A DNA stretch of 64,000 nt from Plantago major (Eukaryota > Streptophyta > Magnoliopsida > Lamiales > Plantaginaceae), in assembly GCA_026545765.1 (NCBI GenBank), contig CM048844.1, forward strand, positions 74,171,590 to 74,235,589, written 5' to 3'. How positions within the stretch are numbered: position 1 is the stretch's first letter; each line of letters starts with the position of its first letter. Positions 8,640 to 22,200 of this stretch are shown in pieces. The position numbers and the translations under genes are program-made. Below the pieces are notes generated by a model. That model was given only the letters and a program-made list of their open reading frames with translations, was not told where the DNA came from and searched no databases.

Positions 8640-11600
8640 ACACGATTTTTTGTGAAACACTCGATATAGTTAGTTTGTGTCAAATTTTATTCACATGATA
8701 CGGTTTGTGGAATGAAACCTATTCTACGCTCACATTGAACTATTTTGATTGATCGAACCTAGATTTAAAAACGTATTTCCGAGACCTCTTGTCTTCAATA
8801 AAACTCAAAGGGGTAGTACACGATTTTTTGTGAAACACTCGATAGAGTTAGTTTGTGTCAAATTTTATTCACATGATATGGTTTGTGGTATGAAACCTAT
8901 TCTACGCACATATTGAACTATTTTGGTTGATCGGATCTCGATTTAAAAACGTATTTCCGAGACCTCTTGTCTTCAATAAAACTCAAAGGGGTAGTACACG
9001 ATTTTTTGTGAAACACTCGATAGAGTTAGTTTGTGTCAAATTTTATTCACATGATATGGATTGTGGTATGAAACCTATTCTACGCACATATTGAACTATT
9101 TTGGTTCATCGGACCTCGATTTAAAAACGTATTTCGAGACCTCTTGTCTTCAATAAAACTCAAAGAGGTAGTACACGATTTTTTTATGAAACACTCGATA
9201 GAGTTAGTGTGTGTCAAATTTTATTCACATGATATGGTTTGTGGTATGAAACCTATTCTACGCACATATTGAACTATTTTGGTTGATCGAACCTCGATTT
9301 AAAAACGTATTTTCGAGAGCTCTTGTATTCAATAAAACTCAAAGGGGTAGTACATGATTTTTTGTGAAACACTCGATATAGTTAGTTTGTGTCAAATTTT
9401 ATTCACATGATATGGTTTGTGGTATGAAACCTATTCTACGCACATATTGAACTAGTTGGGTTGATCGAACCTCGATTTAAAAACGTATTTCCGAGACCTC
9501 TTGTCTTCAATAAAACTCAAAGGAGTAGTACACGATTTTTTGTAAAACACTCGATAGAGTTAGTTTGTGTCAAATTTTATTCACATGATATGGTTTGTGG
9601 TATGAAACCTATTCTACGCACATATTGAACTATTTTGGTTGATCGGACCTCGATTTAAAAACGTATTTCCGAGACCTCTTGTCTTCAATAAAACTCAAAG
9701 GGGGTAGTACACGATTTTTTTATGAAACACTCGATAGAGTTAGTGTGTGTCAAATTTTATTCACATGATATGGTTTGTGGTATAAAACCTATTCTACGCA
9801 CATATTGAACTATTTTGGTTGATCGAACCTCGATTTAAAAACGTATTTTCGAGAGCTCTTGTCTTCAATAAAACTCAAAGGGGTAGTACATGATTTTTTG
9901 TGAAACACTCGATATAGTTAGTTTGTGTCAAATTTTATTCACATGATATGGTTTGTGGTATGAAACCTATTCTACGCACATATTGAACTGTTTTGGTTGA
10001 TCGGATCTCGATTTAAAAACGTATTTCCGAGACCTCTTGTCTTCAATAAATCTCAAAGGGGGTAGTACACGATTTTTTGTGAAACACTCGATATAGTTAG
10101 TTTGTGTGAAATTTTATTCACATGATATGGTTTGTGGTATGAAACCTATTCTACGCACATATTGAACTATTTTGGTTGATCGGATCTCGATTTAAAAATG
10201 TATTTCCGAGACCTCTTGTCTTCAATAAAACTCAAAGGGGGTAGTACACGATTTTTTGTGAAACACTCGATAGAGTTAGTTTGTGTCAAATTTTATTCAC
10301 ATGATATGGTTTGTGGTATGAAACCTATTCTACGCACACATTGAACTATTTTGATTTATCGAACCTAGATTTAAAAACGTATTTCCGAGACCTCTTGTCT
10401 TCAATAAAACTCAAAGGGGGTAGTACACGATTTTTTGTGAAACACTCGATAGAGTTAGTTTGTGACAAATTTTATTCACATCATATGGTTTCTGGTATGA
10501 AACCTATTCTACGCACATATTGAACTATTTTGGTTGATCGGATCTTGATTTAAAAACGTATTTCCGAGACCTCTTGTCTTCAATAAAACTCAAAGGGGGT
10601 ATAGTACACGATTTTTTTATGAAACACTCGATAGAGTTAGTGTGTGTCAAATTTTATTCACATGATATGGTTTGTGGTATGAAACCTATTCTACGCACAT
10701 ATTAAACTATTTTGGTTGATCGAACCTCGATTTAAAAATGTATTTCCGAGACCTCTTGTCTTCAATAAAACTCAAAGGGGTAGTACACGATTTTTTGTGA
10801 AACACTCGATAGAGTTAGTTTGTGTCAAATTTTATTCACATGATATGGTTTGTGGTATGAAACCTATTCTACGCACATATTGATCTAGTTGGGTTGATCG
10901 AACCTCGATTTAAAAACGTATTTCCGAGACCTCTTGTCTTCAATAAAACTCAAAGGGAGTAGTACACGATTTTTTGTAAAACACTCGATAGAGTTAGTGT
11001 GTGTCAAATTTTATTCACATGATATGGTTTGTGGTATGAAACCTATTCTACGCACATATTGAACTATTTTGGTTGATCGGACCTCGATTTAAAAACGTAT
11101 TTCCGAGACCTCTTGTCTTCAATAAAACTCAAAGAGGGTAGTACACGATTTTTTTATGAAACACTCGATAGAGTTAGTGTGTGTCAAATTTTATTCACAT
11201 GATATGGTTTGTGGTATGAAACCTATTCTACGCACATATTAAACTATTTTGGTTGATCGAACCTCGATTTAAAAATGTATTTCCGAGACCTCTTGTCTTC
11301 AATAAAACTCAAAGGGGTAGTACACGATTTTTTGTGAAACACTCGATATAGTTAGTTTGTGTCAAATTTTATTCACATGATATGGTTTGTGGAATGAAAC
11401 CTATTCTACGCTCACATTGAACTATTTTGATTGATCGAACCTAGATTTAAAAACGTATTTCCGAGACCTCTTGTCTTCAATAAAACTCAAAGGGGTAGTA
11501 CACGATTTTTTGTGAAACACTCGATAGAGTTAGTTTGTGTCAAATTTTATTCACATGATATGGTTTGTGGTATGAAACCTATTCCACGCAAATATTGAAC

Positions 11601-13790
11601 TATTTTGGTTGATCGGATCTCGATTTAAAAACGTATTTCTGAGACCTCTTGTCTTCAATAAAACTCAAAGGGGGTAGTACACGATTTTTTGTGAAACACT
11701 CGATAGAGTTAGTTTGTGTCAAATTTTATTCACATGATATGGTTTGTGGTATGAAACCTATTCTACGCACATATTGAACTATTTTGGTTGATCGGACCTC
11801 GATTTAAAAACGTATTTCCGAGACCTCTTGTCTTCAATAAAACTCAAAGAGGGTAGTACACGATTTTTTGTGAAACACTCGATAGAGTTAGTGTGTGTCA
11901 AATTTTATTCACATGATATGGTTTGTGGTATGAAACCTATTCTACGCACATATTGAACTATTTTGGTTGATCGAACCTCGATTTAAAAACGTATTTTCGA
12001 GAGCTCTTGTATTCAATAAAACTCAAAGGGGTAGTACATGATTTTTTGTGAAACACTCGATATAGTTAGTTTGTGTCAAATTTTATTCACATGATATGGT
12101 TTGTGGTATGAAACCTATTCTACGCACATATTGAACTAGTTGGGTTGATCGAACCTCGATTTAAAAACGTATTTCCGAGACCTCTTGTCTTCAATAAAAC
12201 TCAAAGGGAGTAGTACACGATTTTTTGTAAAACACTCGATAGAGTTAGTTTGTGTCAAATTTTATTCACATGATATGGTTTGTGGTATGAAACCTATTCT
12301 ACGCACATATTGAACTATTTTGGTTGATCGGACCTCGATTTAAAAACGTATTTCCGAGACCTCTTGTCTTCAATAAAACTCAAAGAGGGTAGTACACGAT
12401 TTTTTTATGAAACACTCGATAGAGTTAGTGTGTGTCAAATTTTATTCACATGATATGGTTTGTGGTATGAAACCTATTCTACGCACATATTGAACTATTT
12501 TGGTTGATCGAACCTCGATTTAAAAACGTATTTTCGAGAGCTCTTGTCTTCAATAAAACTCAAAGGGGTAGTACATGATTTTTTGTGAAACACTCGATAT
12601 AGTTAGTTTGTGTCAAATTTTATTCACATGATATGGTTTGTGGTATGAAACCTATTCTACGCACATATTGAACTATTTTGGTTGATCGGATCTCGATTTA
12701 AAAACGTATTTCCGAGACCTCTTGTCTTCAATAAAACTCAAAGGGGGTAGTACACGATTTTTTGTGAAACACTCGATATAGTTAGTTTGTGTCAAATTTT
12801 ATTCACATGATATGGTTTGTGGTATGAAACCTATTCTACGCACATATTGAACTATTTTGGTTGATCGGATCTCGATTTAAAAATGTATTTCCGAGACCTC
12901 TTGTCTTCAATAAAACTCAAAGGGGGTAGTACACGATTTTTTGTGAAACACTCGATAGAGTTAGTTTGTGTCAAATTTTATTCACATGATATGGTTTGTG
13001 GTATGAAACCTATTCTACGCACACATTGAACTATTTTGATTGATCGAACCTAGATTTAAAAATGTATTTCCGAGACCTCTTGTCTTCAATAAAACTCAAA
13101 GGGGGTAGTACACGATTTTTTGTGAAACACTCGATAGAGTTAGTTTGTGACAAATTTTATTCACATCATATGGTTTGTGGTATGAAACCTATTCTACGCA
13201 CATATTGAACTATTTTGGTTGATCGGATCTCGATTTAAAAACGTATTTCCGAGACCTCTTGTCTTCAATAAAACTCAAAGGGGGTATAGTACACGATTTT
13301 TTTATGAAACACTCGATAGAGTTAGTGTGTGTCAAATTTTATTCACATGATATGGTTTGTGGTATGAAACCTATTCTACGCACATATTGAACTATTTTGG
13401 TTGATCGAACCTCGATTTAAAAATGTATTTCCGAGACCTCTTGTCTTCAATAAAACTCAAAGGGGTAGTACACGATTTTTTGTGAAACACTCGATAGAGT
13501 TAGTTTGTGTCAAATTTTATTCACATGATATGGTTTGTGGTATGAAACCTATTCTACGCACATATTGAACTAGTTGGGTTGATCGAACCTCGATTTAAAA
13601 ACGTATTTCCGAGACCTCTTGTCTTCAATAAAACTCAAAAGGAGTAGTACACGATTTTTTGTAAAACACTCGATAGAGTTAGTGTGTGTCAAATTTTATT
13701 CACATGATATGGTTTGTGGTATGAAACCTATTCTACGCACATATTGAACTATTTTGGTTGATCGAACCTCGATTTAAAAACGTATTTCCG
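8640..13790 (+). repeat. Tandem duplication of a 15-monomer block (period about 2.68 kb)
   Basis: Rare variants recur in the same order at a fixed offset. CTACGCTCACATTG occurs near 8729 and 11411 (offset 2682), CGAGAGCTCTTGTATTC at about 9311 and 11995 (2684), and the GGGGTATAGTACACG insertion at 10601 and 13286 (2685). The copies correspond from about 8640 to 11100 and from about 11322 to 13790, so they lie back to back. Confidence 0.75.
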
Positions 13791-16700
13791 AGACCTCTTG
13801 TCTTCAATAAAACTCAAAGGGGTAGTACATGATTTTTTGTGAAACACTCGATATAGTTAGTTTGTGTCAAATTTTATTCACATGATATGGTTTGTGGTAT
13901 GAAACCTATTCTACGCACATATTGAACTAGTTGGGTTGATCGAACCTCGATTTAAAAACGTATTTCCGAGACCTCTTGTCTTCAATAAAACTCAAAGGGA
14001 GTAGTACACGATTTTTTGTAAAACACTCGATAGAGTTAGTTTGTGTCAAATTTTATTCACATGATATGGTTTGTGGTATGAAACCTATTCTACGCACATA
14101 TTGAACTATTTTGGTTGATCGGACCTCGATTTAAAACTTATTCCGAGACCTCTTGTCTTCAATAAAACTCAAAGAGGGTAGTACACGATTTTTTTATGAA
14201 ACACTCGATAGAGTTAGTGTGTGTCAAATTTTATTCACATGATATGGTTTGTGGTATGAAACCTATTCTACGCACATATTGAACTATTTTGGTTGATCGA
14301 ACCTCGATTCAAAAACGTATTTTCGAGAGCTCTTGTATTCAATAAAACTCAAAGGGGTAGTACATGATTTTTTGTGAAACACTCGATATAGTTAGTTTGT
14401 GTCAAATTTTATTCACATGATATGGTTTGTGGTATGAAACCTATTCTACGCACATATTGAACTATTTTGGTTGATCGGATCTCGATTTAAAAACGTATTT
14501 CCGAGACCTCTTGTCTTCAATAAAACTCAAAGGGGTAGTACACGATTTTTTGTGAAACACTCGATAGAGTTAGTTTGTGACAAATTTTATTCACATCATA
14601 TGGTTTGTGGTATGAAACCTATTCTACGCACATATTGAACTAGTTGGGTTGATCGAACCTCGATTTAAAAACGTATTTCCGAGACCTCTTGTCTTCAATA
14701 AAACTCAAAGGGGGTAGTACACGATTTTTTGTGAAACACTCGATAGAGTTAGTTTGTGACAAATTTTATTCACATCATATGGTTTGTGGTATGAAACCTA
14801 TTCTACGCACATATTGAACTAGTTGGGTTGATCGAACCTCGATTTAAAAACGTATTTCCGAGACCTCTTGTATTCAATAAAACTCAAAGGGGGTAGTACA
14901 CGATTTTTTGTAAAACACTCGATAGAGTTAGTTTGTGCCAAATTTTATTCACATCATATGGTTTGTGGTATGAAACCTATTCTACGCACATATTGAACTA
15001 GTTGGGTTGATCGAACCTCGATTTAAAACGTATTTCGAGACCTCTTGTCTTCAATAAAACTCAAAGGGGTAGTACACGATTTTTCTCAAACACTCGATAG
15101 AGTTAGTTTGTGACAAATTTTATTCACATCATATGGTTTGTGGTATGAAACCTATTCTACTTATATTGAACTATTTTGGTTGATCGGTCCTCGATTTAAA
15201 AATGTATTTCCGAGACCTCTTGTCTTCAATAAAACTCAAACGGGGTAGTACACGATTTTTTTGTGAAAAAGTCGATAGAGTTAGTTTTTTTCAAATTTTA
15301 TTCACATGATATGGTTTGTGGTATGAAACCTATTCTACGCACATATTGAATTATTTTGGTTGATCTAACATCGATTTAAAAACGTATTTCCGAGACCTCT
15401 TGTCTTCAATAAAACTCAAAGGGGGTAGTACACGATTTTTTGTCAAACACTCGATAGAGTTAGTTTGTGTCAAATTTTATTCACATGATATGGTTTGTGG
15501 TATGAAACCTATTCTACGCACATATTGAACTAGTTGGGTTGATCGAACCTCGATTTAAAAACGTATTTCCGAGACCTCTTGTCTTCAATAAAACTCAAAG
15601 GGGTAGTACACGATTTTTTGTGAAACACTCGATAGAGTTAGTTTGTGTCAAATTTTATTCACATGATATGGTTTGTGGTATGAAACCTATTCTACGCACA
15701 CATTGATCTATTTTGATTGATGGAACCTAGATTTAAAAACGTATTTCCGAGACCTCTTGTCTTCAATAAAACTCAAAGAGGGTAGTACACGATTTTTTGT
15801 GAAACACTCGATAGAGTTAGTTTGTGTCAAATTTTATTCACATGATATGGTTTGTGGTATGAAACCTATTCTACGCACATATTGAACTAGTTGGGTTGAT
15901 CGAACCTCGATTTAAAAACGTATTTCCGAGACCTCTTGTCTTCAATAAAACTCAAAGGGGTAGTACACGATTTTTTGTGAAACACTCGATAGAGTTAGTT
16001 TGTGTCAAATTTTATTCACATGATATGGTTTGTGGTATGAAACCTATTCTACGCATACATTGAACTATTTTGATTGATCGAACCTAGATTTAAAAACGTA
16101 TTTCCGAGACCTCTTGTCTTCAATAACACTCAAAGGGGTAGTACACGATTTTTTGTGAAACACTCGATAGAGTTAGTTTGTGTCAAATTTTATTCACATG
16201 ATATGGTTTGTGGTATGAAACCTATTCTACGCACATATTGAACTAGTTGGGTTGATCGAACCTCGATTTAAAAACGTATTTCCGAGACCTCTTGTCTTCA
16301 ATAAAACTCAAAAGGAGTAGTACACGATTTTTTGTAAAACACTCGATAGAGTTAGTGTGTGTCAAATTTTATTCACATGATATGGTTTGTGGTATGAAAC
16401 CTATTCTACGCACATATTGAACTATTTTGGTTGATCGAACCTCGATTTAAAAACGTATTTCCGAGACCTCTTGTCTTCAATAAAACTCAAAGGGGTAGTA
16501 CACGATTTTTTGTGAAACACTCGATAGAGTTAGTTTGTGACAAATTTTATTCACATCATATGGTTTGTGGTATGAAACCTATTTTACGCACATATTGAAC
16601 TAGTTGGGTTGATCGAACCTCGATTTAAAAACGTATTTCCGAGACCTCTTGTCTTCAATAAAACTCAAAGGGGGTAGTACACGATTTTTTGTGAAACACT

Positions 16701-19175
16701 CGATAGAGTTAGTTTGTGACAAATTTTATTCACATCATATGGTTTGTGGTATGAAACCTATTCTACGCACATATCGAACTAGTTGGGTTGATCGAACCTC
16801 GATTTAAAAACGTATTTCCGAGACCTCTTGTCTTCAATAAAACTCAAAGGGGGTAGTACACGATTTTTTGTGAAACACTCGATAGAGTTAGTTTGTGACA
16901 AATTTTATTCACATCATATGGTTTGTGGTATGAAACCTCTTCTACGCACATATTGAACTAGTTGGGTTGATCGAACCTCGATTTAAAAACGTATTTCCGA
17001 GACCTCTTGTCTTCAATAAAACTCAAAGGGGGTAGTACACGATTTTTTGTGAAACACTCGATAGAGTTAGTTTGTGTCAAATTTTATTCACATGATATGG
17101 TTTGTGGTATGAAACCTATTCTACGCACACATTGAACTAGTTTGATTGATCGAACCTAGATTTAAAAACGTATTTCCGAGACCTCTTGTCTTCAATAAAA
17201 CTCAAAGGGGGTAGTACACGATTTTTTGTCAAACACTCGATAGAGTTAGTTTGTGTCAAATTTTATTCACATGATATGGTTTGTGATATGAAACCTATTC
17301 TACGCACATATTGAACTAGTTGGGTTGATCGAACCTCGATTTAAAAACGTATTTCCGAGACCTCTTGTCTTCAATAAAACTCAAAGGGGGTAGTACACGA
17401 TTTTTTGTGAAACACTCGACAGAGTTAGTGTGTGTCAAATTTTATTCACATGATATGGTTTGTGGTATGAAACATATTCTACGCACATATTGAACTATTT
17501 TGGTTGATCGAACCTAGATTTAAAAACGTATTTCCGAGACCTCTTGTCTTCAATAAAACTCAAAGGGGGTAGTACACGATTTTTTGTGAAACACTCGATA
17601 GAGTTAGTTTGTGTCAAATTTTATTCACATGATATGGTTTGTGGTATGAAACCTATTCTACGCACACATTGAACTATTTTGATTGATCGAACCTAGATTT
17701 AAAAACGTATTTCCGAGACCTCTTGTCTTCAATAAAACTCAAAGGGGGTAGTACACGATTTTTTGTCAAACACTCGATAGAGTTAGTTTGTGTCAAATTT
17801 TATTCACATGATATGGTTTGTGGTATGAAACCTATTCTACGCACATATTGAACTAGTTGGGTTGATCGAACCTCGATTTAAAAACGTATTTCCGAGACCT
17901 CTTGTCTTCAATAAAACTCAAAGGGGGTAGTACACGATTTTTTGTGAAACACTCGATATAGTTAGTTTGTGACAAATTTTATTCACATCATATGGTTTGT
18001 GGTATGAAACCTATTCTACGCACATATTGAACTAGTTGGGTTGATCGAACCTCGATTTAAAAACGTATTTCCGAGACCTCTTGTCTTCAATAAAACTCAA
18101 AGGGGGTAGTACACGATTTTTCGTGAAACACTCGATAGAGTTAGTTTGTGTCAAATTTTATTCACATGATATGGTTTGTGGTATGAAACCTATTCTACGC
18201 ATTACATGGAACTAGTTTGATTGATCGAACCTAGATTTAAAACGTATTTCTGAGACCTCTTGTCTTCAATAAAACTCAAAGGGGTAGTACACGATTTTTT
18301 GTCAAACACTCGATAGAGTTAGTTTGTGTCAAATTTTATTCACATGATATGGTTTGTGGTATGAAACCTATTCTACGCACATATTGAACTAGTTGGGTTG
18401 ATCGAACCTCGATTTAAAAACGTATTTCGAGACCTAATGTCTTCAATAAAACTCAAAGAGGGAGTACACGATTTTTGTGAAACAGTCGATAGAGTTAGTT
18501 TGTATCAAATTTTATTCACATGATATGGTTTGTGGTATGAAACCTATTCTACGCATACATTGAACTATTTTGATTGATCGAACCTAGATTTAAAAACGTA
18601 TTTCCGAGACCTCTTGTCTTCAATAACACTCAAAGGGGTAGTACACGATTTTTTGTGAAACACTCGATAGAGTTAGTTTGTGTCAAATTTTATTCACATC
18701 ATATGGTTTGTGGTATGAAACCTATTCTACGTACACATTGAACTATTTTGATTGATCGAACCTAGATTTAAAAACGTATTTCCGAGACCTCTTGTCTTCA
18801 ATAAAACTCAAAGGGGGTAGTACACGATTTTTTGTGAAACACTCGATAGAGTTAGTTTGTGTCAAATTTTATTCACATGATATGGTTTTTGGTATGAAAC
18901 CTATTCTACGCACATATTGAACTAGTTGGGTTGATCGAACCTCGATTTAAAAACGTATTTCCGAGACCTCTTGTCTTCAATAAAACTCAAAGGGAGTAGT
19001 ACACGATTTTTTGTAAAACACTCGATAGAGTTAGTTTGTGTCAAACTTTATTCTCATGATATGGTTTGTGGTATGAAACCTATTCTACGCACATATTGAA
19101 CTATTTTGGTTGATCGGACCTCGATTTAAAAACGTATTTCCGAGACCTCTTGTCTTCAATAAAACTCAAAGAGGG

Positions 19176-19245
19176 TAGTACACGATTTTTTGATTAACAC
19201 TCGATAGAGTTAGTACACGATTTTTTGATTAACACTCGATAGAGT
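19176..19245 (+). repeat. Local 35-bp direct duplication within a monomer
   Basis: The segment starting TAGTACACGATTTTTTGATT occurs twice back to back (19176-19210 and 19211-19245), both with the unusual GATTAACACT in place of GTGAAACACT. It lengthens one monomer and is a unique landmark in subarray 1. Confidence 0.85.
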
Positions 19246-22200
19246 TAGTTTGTGTCAAACTTTATTCTCATGATATGGTTTGTGGTATGAAACCTATTCT
19301 ACGCACATATTGAACTATTTTGGTTGATCGGACCTCGATTTAAAAACGTATTTCCGAGACCTCTTGTCTTCAATAAAACTCAAAGGGGGTAGTACACGAT
19401 TTTTTGTGAAACACTCGATAGAGTTAGTTTGTGACAAATTTTATTCACATCATATGGTTTGTGGTATGAAACCTATTCTACGCACATATTGAACTAGTTG
19501 GGTTGATCGAACCTAGATTTAAAAACGTATTTCCGAGACCTCTTGTCTTCAATAAAACTCAAAGGGGGTAGTACACGATTTTTTGTCAAACACTCGATAG
19601 AGTTAGTTTGTGTCAAATTTTATTCACATGATATGGTTTGTGGTATGAAACCTATTCTACGCACATATTGAACTAGTTGGGTTGATCGAACCTCGATTTA
19701 AAAACGTATTTCCGAGACCTCTTGTCTTCAATAAAACTCAAAGGGGGTAGTACACGATTTTTTGTGAAACACTCGATAGAGTTAGTTTGTGTCAAATTTT
19801 ATTCACATGATATGGTTTGTGGTATGAAACCTATTCTACGCACATATTGAACTAGTTGGGTTGATCGAACCTCGATTTAAAAACGTATTTCCGAGACCTC
19901 TTTTCTTCAATAAAACTCAAAGGGGGTAGTACACGATTTTTTGTGAAACACTCGATAGAGTTAGTTTGTGACAAATTTTATTCACATCATATGGTTTGTG
20001 GTATGAAACCTATTCTACGCACATATTGAACTAGTTGGGTTGATCGAACCTCGATTTAAAAACGTATTTCCGAGACCTCTTGTCTTCAATAAAACTCAAA
20101 GGGGGTAGTACACGATTTTTTTGAAACACTCGATAGAGTTAGTTTGTGTCAAATTTTATTCACATGATATGGTTTGTGGTATGAAACCTATTCTACGCAC
20201 ACATTGAACTAGTTTGATTGATCGAACCTAGATTTAAAAACGTATTTCCGAGACCTCTTGTCTTCAATAAAACTCAAAGGGGGTAGTACACGATTTTTTG
20301 TGAAACACTCGATAGAGTTAGTTTGTGTCAAATTTTATTCACATGATATGGTTTGTGGTATGAAACCTATTCTACGCACATATTGAACTAGTTGGGTTGA
20401 TCGAACCTCGATTTAAAAACGTATTTCCGAGACCTCTTGTCTTCAATAAAACTCAAAGGGGGTAGTACACGATTTTTTGTGAAACACTCGATAGAGTTAG
20501 TTTGTGTCAAATTTTATTCACATCATATGGTTTGTGGTATGAAACCTATTCTACGCACATATTGAACTAGTTGGGTTGATCGAACCTAGATTTAAAAACG
20601 TATTTCCGAGACCTCTTGTCTTCAATAAAACTCAAAGGGGGTAGTACACGATTTTTTGTGAAACACTCGAAAGAGTTAGTTTGTGTCAAATTTTATTCAC
20701 ATGATATGGTTTGTGGTATGAAACCTATTCTACGCACACATTGAACTAGTTTGATTGATCGAACCTAGATTTAAAAACGTATTTCCGAGACCTCTTGTCT
20801 TCAATAAAACTCAAAGGGGGTAGTACACGATTTTTTGTGAAACACTCGATAGAGTTAGTTTGTGTCAAATTTTATTCACATGATATGGTTTGTGGTATGA
20901 AACCTATTCTACGCACATATTGAACTAGTTGGGTTGATCGAACCTCGATTTAAAAACGTATTTCCGAGACCTCTTGTCTTCAATAAAACTCAAAGGGGGT
21001 AGTACACGATTTTTTGTGAAACACTCGATAGAGTTAGTTTGTGTCAAATTTTATTCACATGATATGGTTTGTGGTATGAAACCTATTCTACGCACATATT
21101 GAACTAGTTGGGTTGATCGAACCTCGATTTAGAAACGTATTTCCGAGACCTCTTGTCTTCAATAAAACTCAAAGGGGGTAGTACACGATTTTTCGTGAAA
21201 CACTCGATAGAGTTTGTTTGTGTCAAATTTTATTCACATGATATGGTTTGTGGTATGAAACCTATTCTACGCACACATTGAACTATTTTGATTGATCGAA
21301 CCTAGATTTAAAAACGTATTTCCGAGACCTCTTGTCTTCAATAAAACTCAAAGGGGGTAGTACACGATTTTTTGTGAAACACTCGATAGAGTTAGTTTGT
21401 GTCAAATTTTATTCACATGATATGGTTTGTGGTATGAAACCTATTCTACGCACATATTGAACTAGTTGGGTTGATCGAACCTCGATTTAAAAACGTATTT
21501 CCGAGACCTCTTGTCTTCAATAAAACTCAAAGGGGGTAGTACACGATTTTTTGTGAAACACTCGATAGAGTTAGTTTGTGTCAAATTTTATTCACATGAT
21601 ATGGTTTGTGGTATGAAACCTATTCTACGCACACATTGAACTATTTTGATTGATCGAACCTAGATTTAAAAACGTATTTCCGAGACCTCTTGTCTTCAAT
21701 AAAACTCAAAGGGGGTAGTACACGATTTTTTGTGAAACACTCGATAGAGTTAGTTTGTGTCAAATTTTATTCACATGATATGGTTTGTGGTATGAAACCT
21801 ATTCTACGCACATATTGAACTAGTTGGGTTGATCGAACCTAGATTTAAAAACGTATTTCCGAGACCTCTTGTCTTCAATAAAACTCAAAGGGGGTAGTAC
21901 ACGATTTTTTGTGAAACACTCGATAGAGTTAGTTTGTGTCAAATTTTATTCACATGATATGGTTTGTGGTATGAAACCTATTCTACGCACACATTGAACT
22001 ATTTTGATTGATCGAACCTAGATTTAAAAACGTATTTCCGAGACCTCTTGTCTTCAATAAAACTCAAAGGGGGTAGTACACTATTTTTTGTGAAACACTC
22101 GATAGAGTTAGTGTGTGTCAAATTTTATTCACATGATATGGTTTGTGGTATGAAACCTATTCTACGCACATATTGAACTATTTTGGTTGATCGAACCTCG

